This document shows, in pieces, positions 14,798 through 22,573 of a DNA stretch of 37,027 nucleotides. Source of the stretch: Clostridium sp. (GTDB lineage: Bacteria; Bacillota; Clostridia; Lachnospirales; Lachnospiraceae). The notes below the pieces were generated by a model. The model was not told the DNA's origin. It searched no databases and worked only from the letters and a program-made list of their open reading frames with translations. Made by a program: the position numbers and the translations under genes. The stretch covers positions 1-37,027 of the forward strand of contig JAEDOC010000003.1 in assembly GCA_016302185.1 (NCBI GenBank), in the 5' to 3' direction. Position 1 is the stretch's first letter. Every line of letters starts with the position of its first letter.

Positions 14798-16147
14798 ATG
14801 GGAAGAGAAGTACGTTTTGACTATTCCAAAGCTGCAGCATTTATTAATCCGGAAGAGATTGCCAATTTTAAAGCCAGCGTAATGACCGCAAGAGAGACTC
14901 TTATTTCGAAGAGCGGAGCGGGTAATGATTATCTGGGTTGGATTGATCTCCCGGTAGATTATGATAAGGAAGAATTTGCACGGATCAAGAAGGCCGCAGA
15001 GAAGATTCAGGGAGATTCCGATGTACTGCTGGTAATCGGTATTGGCGGTTCCTATCTTGGCGCGAGAGCAGCGATCGAGTTCTTATCCCATAGCTTCAGC
15101 AATATATTACCGAAGGGAAAGAGAAAAACTCCGGAGATTTATTTCGTAGGCAACAGCATCAGCAGCAAATATATCAAAGATTTACAGGATGTGCTGGAGG
15201 GCAAGGATTTCTCCATCAACATCATTTCCAAGTCCGGTACCACCACAGAGCCGGCGATTGCATTCCGTGTATTTAAGAGAATGCTGATTGAGAAATATGG
15301 TAAGGAAGAAGCCAATAAGAGAATCTATGCAACCACCGACAAGGCGAGAGGAGCATTAAAGAGTCTGGCGAATGAGGAGGGCTATGAGTCCTTCGTTGTT
15401 CCGGATGACGTAGGCGGACGTTTCTCCGTTCTGACCGCAGTAGGTCTGCTTCCCATCGCTGTCAGCGGTGCAGATATTGACAAGCTGATGGAGGGTGCTG
15501 CTTACGGAAGACAGAAAGCACTGGAGACCCCGTATGAGGAGAACTCCGCTCTGTTATATGCGGCAGTCCGCAATATCCTGTTAAGAAAAGGAAAACAGGT
15601 GGAGATCGTGGCAAACTATGAGCCGAGCCTGCACTATGTATCCGAGTGGTGGAAACAGCTCTACGGCGAGAGCGAGGGCAAGGATCAGAAGGGTATCTTC
15701 CCGGCATCTGTTGACTTAACCACGGATTTGCACTCCATGGGACAGTTTATTCAGGATGGTGCCAGAATTATGTTCGAAACCGTGATGGAGGTTGAGGATT
15801 CACCGGCAGAGATCATCCTGGAGAAAGAGGATGTGGATACCGACGGCATGAACTATCTGGCAGGAAAGACCGTGGATTTCGTCAATAAGAGTGCCATGAA
15901 CGGAACCATTCTGGCTCACACCGACGGTAATGTGCCGAACTTAAAGGTTGTGATTCCGCAGATGGATGAGTATAACCTGGGACAGTTATTCTATTTCTTC
16001 GAATTTGCCTGCGGCGTAAGCGGTTACCTTCTGGGAGTAAACCCGTTCAATCAGCCGGGTGTAGAGAGCTACAAGAAGAACATGTTCGCCCTCCTTGGCA
16101 AGCCGGGCTATGAGGCTGCGAGAGAAGAGCTGCTGAAGAGATTATAA
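14798..16147 (+). CDS. pgi: Glucose-6-phosphate isomerase
   Basis: Glycolytic enzyme (449 aa) interconverting glucose-6-phosphate and fructose-6-phosphate in the cytoplasm. Clear family landmarks are the G-I-G-G-S-Y-L-G-A-R motif, the sugar-phosphate loop I-S-K-S-G-T-T-T-E-P, and the C-terminal N-P-F-N-Q-P-G-V-E-S-Y-K-K. The ~450-residue length is that of the Firmicutes form. A ribosome site (GGAG) precedes the ATG, and a strong promoter lies upstream. It appears monocistronic, ending at a hairpin. With the transketolase and glucokinase genes further on, it supports sugar metabolism, but they are not in one operon. Confidence 0.96.
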   Translation: MGREVRFDYSKAAAFINPEEIANFKASVMTARETLISKSGAGNDYLGWIDLPVDYDKEEFARIKKAAEKIQGDSDVLLVIGIGGSYLGARAAIEFLSHSFSNILPKGKRKTPEIYFVGNSISSKYIKDLQDVLEGKDFSINIISKSGTTTEPAIAFRVFKRMLIEKYGKEEANKRIYATTDKARGALKSLANEEGYESFVVPDDVGGRFSVLTAVGLLPIAVSGADIDKLMEGAAYGRQKALETPYEENSALLYAAVRNILLRKGKQVEIVANYEPSLHYVSEWWKQLYGESEGKDQKGIFPASVDLTTDLHSMGQFIQDGARIMFETVMEVEDSPAEIILEKEDVDTDGMNYLAGKTVDFVNKSAMNGTILAHTDGNVPNLKVVIPQMDEYNLGQLFYFFEFACGVSGYLLGVNPFNQPGVESYKKNMFALLGKPGYEAAREELLKRL

Positions 16148-16190
16148 TAAAGCATTCAAGCGAGTTTCAGAATCGTAAAATTGAAAGTAA

Positions 16191-16230
16191 AAATGGGCGG
16201 TGCAGCCGATCTTTGGCGCGCCGCCCATTT
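16191..16230. terminator. Hairpin terminator after pgi
   Basis: AAATGGGCGG (16191-16200) and CCGCCCATTT (16221-16230) are perfect partners, extended inward by TGC/GCG with one wobble. The T-run is short, but the A-run in front could help termination of the opposite strand. Confidence 0.7.
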
Positions 16231-16260
16231 CTGACCGACAAGAGATAAGGGAGAGCTGAT

Positions 16261-16527
16261 ATGTTCCGATTATGGGGAAAAATATTCAAGGATAACCGGA
16301 TGCTAAGGGATGCGGTAATCGAAAACGGTGATTATTCCATGTCCCGCACGGCGATGGTGCTGGATGCAGTGGATAAGCTGTGTTATGAGTTTGATCTGGG
16401 ACATCCGCTGTGGCTGGATAAGACGGTGGAAGAGTTTAAACGTCATGATAAGGCTCGTTTTACCCAGGACAATTTTATCGAGGGAATTGAGTTTGATTAT
16501 CTGGAGATTCAGATTCTGGAGGAGTAG
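16261..16527 (+). CDS. Small conserved protein of unknown function
   Basis: An 88-aa soluble, acidic protein with no signal peptide or membrane helix. The N-terminus M-F-R-L-W-G-K-I-F-K-D-N-R leads to a helical middle part and the sequence F-K-R-H-D-K-A-R-F-T-Q-D-N-F near the end. GGGAGAG precedes the ATG. I recall similar short proteins in Lachnospiraceae annotated only as hypothetical and can assign no function. It sits between pgi's terminator and the CofE-like gene. Confidence 0.65.
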   Translation: MFRLWGKIFKDNRMLRDAVIENGDYSMSRTAMVLDAVDKLCYEFDLGHPLWLDKTVEEFKRHDKARFTQDNFIEGIEFDYLEIQILEE

Positions 16528-16650
16528 GAAAATACGTGACAATACCCCTAAAATATGATAGAGTTATTACGTGTGAGATAAGGTTTTTCTGAATGGAAAA
16601 GGGCTTATTTTTGCACAGGAAAACGCAGCATATGTATGGAGGACGATTGG

Positions 16651-17850
16651 ATGGAGAGACTGATTGGTACAGTTTCCCGGGGTGTGCGCGGACCGATTAT
16701 CCGGCAGGGCGACGATCTGGTTCAGATCGTTGTGGACTCTGTGTTAAACGCAGCGAAGAGTGAGGGCTTTGAACTGCGGGATAAGGATGTCATCGGTGTA
16801 ACCGAGGCCGTGGTGGCCAGAGCACAGGGAAATTATGCAACCGTAGATCAGATTGCAAAGGATGTAAAGAATAAGTTCGGAGAAGAGACGGTAGGTATTA
16901 TTTTTCCGATTTTAAGCAGAAACCGTTTTGCGATCTGCTTAAAGGGAATTGCCATGGGCTGTAAGAAGATTGTTCTGATGCTCAGCTATCCGGCGGATGA
17001 GGTGGGCAATCACCTGATTTCCGAGGATGCGCTGGATGAGAGCGGAGTGAATCCGTGGAGCGATGTTCTGTCCGAGGAGAGATACCGTGAGCTGTTTGGT
17101 TATAGGAAGCACCAGTTTACCGGCGTGGATTATGTGGAATATTATAAGAAGCTGATCGAGGACTGCGGTACGGAGGTGGAGATTGTCTTCGCCAACAATG
17201 CCAGAGCGATCCTGGATTACACAAAGTATGTGATTAACTGTGATATCCATACCAGAGCCAGAACGAAACGGCTGCTTCTGGCTGCCGGAGCAGAGAAGGT
17301 ATGCTCTCTGGATGAACTGATGACGGAGAGTGTGGACGGAAGCGGCTATAATGACCGTTACGGTCTGCTGGGCTCCAATAAGGCAACGGAGACGTCTGTA
17401 AAGCTGTTTCCGATCCATTGTCAGGAATTTGTCCAGAATGTGCAGAAGAAGCTTCAGGAAGCAACCGGACGCCATGTTGAGGTGATGGTGTACGGAGACG
17501 GCGCGTTCAAGGATCCGGCAGGAAAGATCTGGGAGTTGGCCGATCCGGTAGTTTCTCCCGGATATACGGACGGACTGGAAGGCACTCCCAACGAAGTGAA
17601 GTTAAAATACCTGGCGGACAATGATTTTGCGGACTTATCCGGCGATGCCTTAAAAGAAGCAATTTCTGATTATATCCGGAAGAAGGATGAAAAGGCGGAG
17701 AATCTGACCGGCAATATGGTATCTCAGGGAACGACCCCGAGACGGCTGACAGATCTGATTGGCTCTCTCTGTGATCTGACTTCGGGAAGCGGTGATAAGG
17801 GAACTCCGTTTATTTTGATTCAGGGATATTTTGACAACTATACGAAGTAG
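16651..17850 (+). CDS. CofE-like protein (coenzyme F420-0:L-glutamate ligase family)
   Basis: Soluble protein of 399 aa that resembles the F420-0:gamma-glutamyl ligase fold: N-terminal G-P-I-I-R-Q-G-D-D-L, then D-V-I-G-V-T-E-A-V-V-A-R, and in the second half a V-M-V-Y-G-D-G-A-F-K-D-P and S-P-G-Y-T-D-G-L-E-G-T-P region. In archaea and actinobacteria CofE adds glutamate to F420, but I see no other F420 genes here, and clostridia of this type are not known for F420, so the true substrate is open. The ATG at 16651 has GGAGG eight bases upstream; ATG 16636 has none. The next gene starts 23 bases on, so the two probably form an operon. Confidence 0.75.
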   Translation: MERLIGTVSRGVRGPIIRQGDDLVQIVVDSVLNAAKSEGFELRDKDVIGVTEAVVARAQGNYATVDQIAKDVKNKFGEETVGIIFPILSRNRFAICLKGIAMGCKKIVLMLSYPADEVGNHLISEDALDESGVNPWSDVLSEERYRELFGYRKHQFTGVDYVEYYKKLIEDCGTEVEIVFANNARAILDYTKYVINCDIHTRARTKRLLLAAGAEKVCSLDELMTESVDGSGYNDRYGLLGSNKATETSVKLFPIHCQEFVQNVQKKLQEATGRHVEVMVYGDGAFKDPAGKIWELADPVVSPGYTDGLEGTPNEVKLKYLADNDFADLSGDALKEAISDYIRKKDEKAENLTGNMVSQGTTPRRLTDLIGSLCDLTSGSGDKGTPFILIQGYFDNYTK

Positions 17851-17873
17851 TGAAGACTATCCGGGAGGTAGTT

Positions 17874-18968
17874 ATGGCACAGACGATAACAGATTTTAAG
17901 TCATTTCTTGAGGACGCAAAGGAAGCGGTTACGGAGCTGAATGATTTTTCCAGAAAAGAAGGAGAGCTCCGGCAGGAGAACGCAAGGCTGGAGAAGTCTC
18001 TGGCGGCGGAGAAGAAAGCGGTGAATGATTCCATCAATTCTACCGTGAAGAAACGCCGGGAGGAGATTCAGAGCAGCTATGACGCGGAGATTGGAAAGCT
18101 TCAGGATAAGCTGAAGAAGACCAGAGCCCGCCGGGAAAAGGCGAAGAATCAGGGGATGAGGGACCGAATCAAAGAGGAAACCATGGAGCTTCACGAGCAC
18201 AACCGTGAGCTTCGGGTGCGGATGAAGGCTCTGTTCCAGTCGGATCGGGTACCGTTTATCTGTAATACAAACTTTTACTATGCCATGTATTTCCCACGAG
18301 GCTTTCGGGAGATTTTTACACTGCTTTTGACCTTTGTGATCTGCTTTGGACTGATCCCTTACGGAATTTACTATTTTCTTCCGGAAAAGAAGACTTTTTA
18401 TCTGGCGCTGATTTACGGGGCAGCCGTGCTGATTTTCGGCGGCATCTATATCCTGATTGGAAATCTGACGAAGGATCGCCATCTGAGCGCACTGAAGGAG
18501 GGACGTTCCATTCGCAGTCTGATTGCTTCGAATAATAAGAAGATTGCGGTAATCACTTCCTCGATTAAGCGGGATCGGAATGAGAAGATTTATGATCTGG
18601 AGAAGTTTGATGACGAGATTGCCCAGCTGAATCAGGATTTGGAGGAAACGGCGCAGAAGAAGAAAGAGGCGCTGAATACCTTTGAGAATGTGACCAAGAC
18701 CATCATTACCGATGAGATCATGGGCAACAGCCGGGCAAAGCTGGATGCGCTTGCGCAGAGCCAGCAGGAGGCGGAGGATCGCCTGCATTATACGGAAACC
18801 ATCGTGAAGGAGAAGAAGATCTTTATCACAGATACCTATGAGAGCTACTTAGGCAAGGAATTCCTGGTGCCGGAGAAGCTGGAGGAATTAATAAAGATCA
18901 TGGAAAATGGTACTGCGGTGAATTTAAGTGAGGCGATCGAGGAGTACCGCAGCCGGGGAAAGAAGTAG
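17874..18968 (+). CDS. Coiled-coil membrane protein of unknown function
   Basis: A 364-aa protein with a long charged coiled coil at about 25-120, two membrane helices at about 145-168 and 175-196, and a second coiled coil at roughly 220-330. Both coiled coils should be on the same side, most likely cytoplasmic, giving a hairpin topology. I do not recognise the family. ATG 17874 is preceded by GGGAGG at six bases; a GTG at 17850 overlapping the previous stop lacks a site. Co-transcription with the CofE-like gene is likely, which suggests a shared but unknown role. Confidence 0.7.
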   Translation: MAQTITDFKSFLEDAKEAVTELNDFSRKEGELRQENARLEKSLAAEKKAVNDSINSTVKKRREEIQSSYDAEIGKLQDKLKKTRARREKAKNQGMRDRIKEETMELHEHNRELRVRMKALFQSDRVPFICNTNFYYAMYFPRGFREIFTLLLTFVICFGLIPYGIYYFLPEKKTFYLALIYGAAVLIFGGIYILIGNLTKDRHLSALKEGRSIRSLIASNNKKIAVITSSIKRDRNEKIYDLEKFDDEIAQLNQDLEETAQKKKEALNTFENVTKTIITDEIMGNSRAKLDALAQSQQEAEDRLHYTETIVKEKKIFITDTYESYLGKEFLVPEKLEELIKIMENGTAVNLSEAIEEYRSRGKK

Positions 18969-19017
18969 AAAAGAACCGGACAGAGAAGAGTCAGAGAAAT
19001 AAGAACTTAGACGTAAG

Positions 19018-19066
19018 AACCAGCGGGTTTCGGAGAAGATCTTCGGAGCCGGCTGGTTTTCCTTTT
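19018..19066 (+). terminator. Intrinsic terminator
   Basis: AACCAGC (19018-19024) pairs with GCTGGTT (19052-19058); an inner GAAGATCTTC palindrome can extend the structure. A T-rich tract (TTTTCCTTTT) follows. Confidence 0.75.
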
Positions 19067-19150
19067 GGAAAAACTGCATATTTTAAAAGCCGCCGGTTTA
19101 TAATAGAAAAAACGGACAATCCGGGAACAGAGAAGACAGGCGGGAGAGCG

Positions 19151-19750
19151 ATGAAGCGATGGGAATGGAAGCCTGCCCGGTCCGGGCAGGAGATTTACTA
19201 TTATAGTTCCTGCCGGAATTTTATTCCGGAGGAATTTGCCGGCCGGCTGGCGAAGCTGATCGAGGAAGAGAGGAAGAGAAAGGGAAAGCAGGAGACGGTA
19301 TTCTTGTGTATTGGGACCGACCGCTCCACAGGAGACAGCCTGGGACCGCTGATCGGATACAAATTAAAGCAGATGAAGCTTCCCGGGGCGGCTGTGTTCG
19401 GAACCCTGGAACGTCCGGTGCATGCCATGAATCTGGAGCATTATCTGGAGGTACTTCGGATATGCTACTCGGATGCGTTAATTGTGGCAGTGGATGCTTC
19501 GGTGGGCAATCGGGAGCACGTGGGCTTTGTGACGCTGGGAAAGGGGCCTCTGAAACCGGGGCTGGGTGTCAGCAAGGAGTTGCGGGCGGTGGGAGACATT
19601 TTTATCACGGGGATTGTGGGAAGCTGTGGAAGCTGTGATCCGCTGTATCTGCAGAGTGTCCGGCTGTCTCTGGTGATGGAGCTGGCGGACTGCATCAGCA
19701 CCGGTGTGGGCCTTGTCGAAAAGTTATGGGACAGGGCGGCTATGGTTTGA
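19151..19750 (+). CDS. yyaC: Sporulation protein YyaC (DUF1256)
   Basis: Cytoplasmic protein of 199 aa in the YyaC family, whose fold resembles the germination protease GPR and the hydrogenase maturation proteases. The family landmark C-I-G-T-D-R-S-T-G-D-S-L-G-P-L-I-G is at about residues 54-70, followed by V-A-V-D-A-S-V-G and I-V-G-S-C-G-S. Its presence indicates an endospore-forming background. A GGGAGAG site precedes the ATG. A TATAAT at 19099-19104 lies upstream without a good -35. The next gene starts 64 bases downstream from what looks like its own promoter. Confidence 0.92.
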   Translation: MKRWEWKPARSGQEIYYYSSCRNFIPEEFAGRLAKLIEEERKRKGKQETVFLCIGTDRSTGDSLGPLIGYKLKQMKLPGAAVFGTLERPVHAMNLEHYLEVLRICYSDALIVAVDASVGNREHVGFVTLGKGPLKPGLGVSKELRAVGDIFITGIVGSCGSCDPLYLQSVRLSLVMELADCISTGVGLVEKLWDRAAMV

Positions 19751-19770
19751 CAAGTTTTTTATGGGATCCG

Positions 19771-19779
19771 TGCTATGAT
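19771..19779 (+). promoter_or_regulatory. Extended -10 promoter for the LysM gene
   Basis: TGCTATGAT is an extended -10. A TTGACA lies upstream at 19747-19752 over the yyaC stop codon, but the 21-base spacing is too long to be convincing. Confidence 0.45.
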
Positions 19780-19814
19780 TTTTCAGATCTAAAAAATGAT
19801 AGCGGGGTGAGTCC

Positions 19815-21143
19815 ATGGGAGAATTATTTAATCCGTTTCCCAGACTGCCGAAAAATATACGGCAGATTGGAGAGAAGGATGATGTAGTGAAGCTGTATGT
19901 GGAGGATTATGTCAATACCTATTTGAAGCGGTTATTTCCCACCGGCGGAGGCGATCTGCGGGTGGGACTTTTGCTGGGAACCTCCGAAACCTATGAGGGA
20001 GTGCCCTATCTCTTTGTCGACGGGGCAATGGAGATGGAGGAGGTGGCCGCTTCCGGAGAAAAGGTGGTGTTTACGGAGGCAGCCTGGAAGAAGGCTTATC
20101 AGAGGATCGAAGAGACCTTTCCTAAACGGACCGTACAGGGGTGGTTTCTCTGCGGCGCACCGGGCTGTATCTTAAGTCCGCTCAATTACTGGCGGCAGCA
20201 TAATCAGTATTTCGGCGGTAAAAACCAGCTGATGTATTTGAACAGCGGAATTGACGGAGAGGAAGCGCTGTATGTGACATCGGAGGATGGTTTTTACCGG
20301 TTAAAGGGCTACAGTATCTACTATGAGCGGAATCAGATGATGCAGGATTACATGATTCTCCGCAAGGATGCCCATCGAGTGGAATCCGGGACCGGAGATA
20401 GAGTAATTCGCGATTTCCGCAACCGGATGGAGGGGAGAAAGCAGGAGGCGGTTTCCCGCCACGGGACGATTCGGACGCTGGGAATGCTGTGCAGTGTGCT
20501 TTCCGTGGCAGTGCTGGCCGGCGGTGTGGTGATGTTTAACAATTACCAGCGTATGAAGGAGATGGAGAGTGTACTGGTTTCTGTACTGCCGGAAGGAATT
20601 CGGGGGATAGGAACGGACGGAACGCCGGAAGAAGACCTGATTGTGGAAGAGGTGCACGGTTCCGTGGCACCGGAGACGATGGGACCGGATGTTTATGCGT
20701 CCGCGGAAGGTGACGAAGAGGACGGTGCCGGGACAAGTGTCGGGGCAAGCATCAGGGAGAGTACCGGGGCAAACGTCGGGGCGAGTGCCGGAGCAGGAGA
20801 GACGCCGGCTGCCCGGGAGACAGAGCCCTATGTGCTGCCGGAGCCGGAAGCACAGAATGATCCGTCACTCCGGAAGCCCTCTGCCGGAACGGCTGCGGCA
20901 GGCGGCAATGCCACTGCTGGGAGGGATTATCCTGTAACCAACATGAAGCCGGGAGGCACCTACGCGATCGGAGAAGGGGAAACCCTGTATGGAATCTGTT
21001 TTAAACTGTACGGAAACTTAAACTATTTGAATGATATCCGGGCACTGAATCATCTGGATGATGCGGATCGGATCCTGGCAGGGCAGGAGCTGATTCTGCC
21101 GGATCTGGGGGAATCGGGACAAAAGGAGCAGAAAAACAACTAA
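19815..21143 (+). CDS. MPN-like domain / LysM membrane protein
   Basis: A 442-aa protein with three parts. Residues ~24-172 read like an MPN (JAB1/JAMM) fold: V-G-L-L-L-G, then V-Q-G-W-F where active enzymes have V-G-W-Y-H-S-H, then an I-L-S-P-L-N piece in the place of L-S-G-x-D, and a final Y-R-L-K-G-Y-S-I-Y-Y strand. The metal-binding His, His and Asp are absent, so it should be inactive. A membrane helix follows at 222-241, then a Gly/Ala/Thr/Ser linker with degenerate repeats (G-A-x-V-G-A-S) and a LysM domain at 381-428 that would bind peptidoglycan or spore cortex. GGGGTGAG precedes the ATG. Its place between yyaC and DUF5711 suggests, but does not prove, a sporulation or envelope role. 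Confidence 0.75.
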   Translation: MGELFNPFPRLPKNIRQIGEKDDVVKLYVEDYVNTYLKRLFPTGGGDLRVGLLLGTSETYEGVPYLFVDGAMEMEEVAASGEKVVFTEAAWKKAYQRIEETFPKRTVQGWFLCGAPGCILSPLNYWRQHNQYFGGKNQLMYLNSGIDGEEALYVTSEDGFYRLKGYSIYYERNQMMQDYMILRKDAHRVESGTGDRVIRDFRNRMEGRKQEAVSRHGTIRTLGMLCSVLSVAVLAGGVVMFNNYQRMKEMESVLVSVLPEGIRGIGTDGTPEEDLIVEEVHGSVAPETMGPDVYASAEGDEEDGAGTSVGASIRESTGANVGASAGAGETPAARETEPYVLPEPEAQNDPSLRKPSAGTAAAGGNATAGRDYPVTNMKPGGTYAIGEGETLYGICFKLYGNLNYLNDIRALNHLDDADRILAGQELILPDLGESGQKEQKNN

Positions 21144-21203
21144 CATGTTGGGTTTTGCTTGTTTTTCTTGGGAAAATTTAGTGCGCAAGCCGGGAAAATA
21201 GTG

Positions 21204-21209
21204 TATAAT
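21204..21209 (+). promoter_or_regulatory. -10 element before the DUF5711 gene
   Basis: A perfect TATAAT about 40 bases before the ATG; no convincing -35 at the usual distance. Confidence 0.35.
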
Positions 21210-21251
21210 CTTCTCAGCTAAAAAAAACAACTCTGTTTACGGGAGAAAAAA

Positions 21252-22538
21252 ATGAGCGCAATGGATGCGATGAACCGGGAGCAGAAGAAGAGACAGTTAA
21301 AGAGGCGCATGATCGAACCCGGTACGCCGCCGCCGGCAGACAGCGGGCGGCGGATCAGCCATGGAGAGAAGGAAGAAGCGATTGTGCGGCGGGCAGAGCG
21401 CCGTACCAGGCGCCGGCGTCTTTGGCTTGTCTTATTTGCGGCGGTTCTCCTGCTGCTGGCGTCTCTGGGTGTCTGGCAGTATAAGACGGCGTATCGGTAC
21501 ACAGAATATACCGTGGCCTGGGAGAGGGAGATTCCGGCCAGCGAGAGCGGCTTTACCGGTTATGAGAGATTTGGCGATAACTTAATTAAATATACGAAGG
21601 ATGGCGCTTCTTACTTAGACCGTTCCGGCAAGGCGGTCTGGTCCATCAGTTACCAGCTGAAGTCCCCGATCTGTTATGTGAACGGGGAGTATGCGGCGAT
21701 TGCGGATCAGCAGGGCAACGCCATCTATATCTGCGATAAGAACGGCTGTCAGGGGCAGGCGACAACGATTCTGCCGATTCTGCGTGTCAGTGTGTCTGCG
21801 TACGGCGTAGCGGCGGCCCTGGTGGAGGACAGCACCGCGTCCTATGTCACTTTTTATAAGAAGGACGGAAGTGAGCTGGACTGGGCCATCAAGACGGTGA
21901 TGTCCGGTAACGGCTACCTGATGGATGTTTCACTGTCGCCGGAGGGATCGCAGGTAATGCTGTCGGATCTGTATCTGCAGGACGGCAGTTTAAAGAACCG
22001 GGTGGTATTTTATAATTTTTCCGAATTTGGAAAGAGCTACCCGGATCGTCTGGTAGGCGGTTTTAATGAGTTCGGAGACAGCATCTGTCCCCGGGTTCGT
22101 TTTCTGGATGAGGAACACGCCTGTGCTTTTGCGGACAGTATGCTGGCATTTTTCTCCCTGGAGAATGTGACCAGCCCGGAGCTTACGGTATCTGTGCCCT
22201 TTGAGACAGAGGTGCAGAGCATTGCATATTCGAAAGAGTATGTGGCCGTGGTGACGGACAGCGCTTCCGGAGAGTATGACAGCTGTCTGGAGATCTACCG
22301 GGCAGATGGAACCAGAACCGCCCGGGTGGAATTTACGTATCCGTGGCAGAATATCGATATTGACGGGGATTTCGTTATTCTGTATAATGATAACTCGTGC
22401 AGAGTTTACAGTATTTCCGGAAAAGAACGTTTTTCCGGGGAGTTTGATTTTTCCGTATCAAAGATTACCAGGGGATCCCGGTTTAATTCGCTGCTTCTGA
22501 CAGGCGGAGACAGAATGCGGGAGATCCATTTAAAATAA
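21252..22538 (+). CDS. DUF5711 family membrane-anchored protein
   Basis: A 428-aa protein with a basic cytoplasmic N-terminus (1-56, Arg/Lys-rich), one membrane helix at 57-75 and a large external domain. The external part consists of repeated short beta-strand units with Gly/Asp turns (for example V-W-S-I-S-Y and S-G-K-E-R-F-S-G-E-F-D-F), so a beta-propeller is likely. I recognise it as the DUF5711 type found in Lachnospiraceae; function unknown. GGGAG precedes the ATG. The transketolase gene follows after 35 bases, possibly co-transcribed. Confidence 0.75.
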   Translation: MSAMDAMNREQKKRQLKRRMIEPGTPPPADSGRRISHGEKEEAIVRRAERRTRRRRLWLVLFAAVLLLLASLGVWQYKTAYRYTEYTVAWEREIPASESGFTGYERFGDNLIKYTKDGASYLDRSGKAVWSISYQLKSPICYVNGEYAAIADQQGNAIYICDKNGCQGQATTILPILRVSVSAYGVAAALVEDSTASYVTFYKKDGSELDWAIKTVMSGNGYLMDVSLSPEGSQVMLSDLYLQDGSLKNRVVFYNFSEFGKSYPDRLVGGFNEFGDSICPRVRFLDEEHACAFADSMLAFFSLENVTSPELTVSVPFETEVQSIAYSKEYVAVVTDSASGEYDSCLEIYRADGTRTARVEFTYPWQNIDIDGDFVILYNDNSCRVYSISGKERFSGEFDFSVSKITRGSRFNSLLLTGGDRMREIHLK

Positions 22539-22573
22539 CATTAGAAGAATACACCGGCTTAGGAGGTTTACAA

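Noticed and set aside
14676..14882. Short plus-strand ORF ahead of pgi
   Set aside because: Its start coincides with the pgi -35 box, and most of it is the pgi leader and 5' end in another frame.
19076..19104. Forespore (sigma-F type) promoter before yyaC, suggested by GCATA at 19076
   Set aside because: The matching -10 pattern (GG-N2-A-N-A) is not met; the sequence fits a plain TATAAT without a good -35 better.
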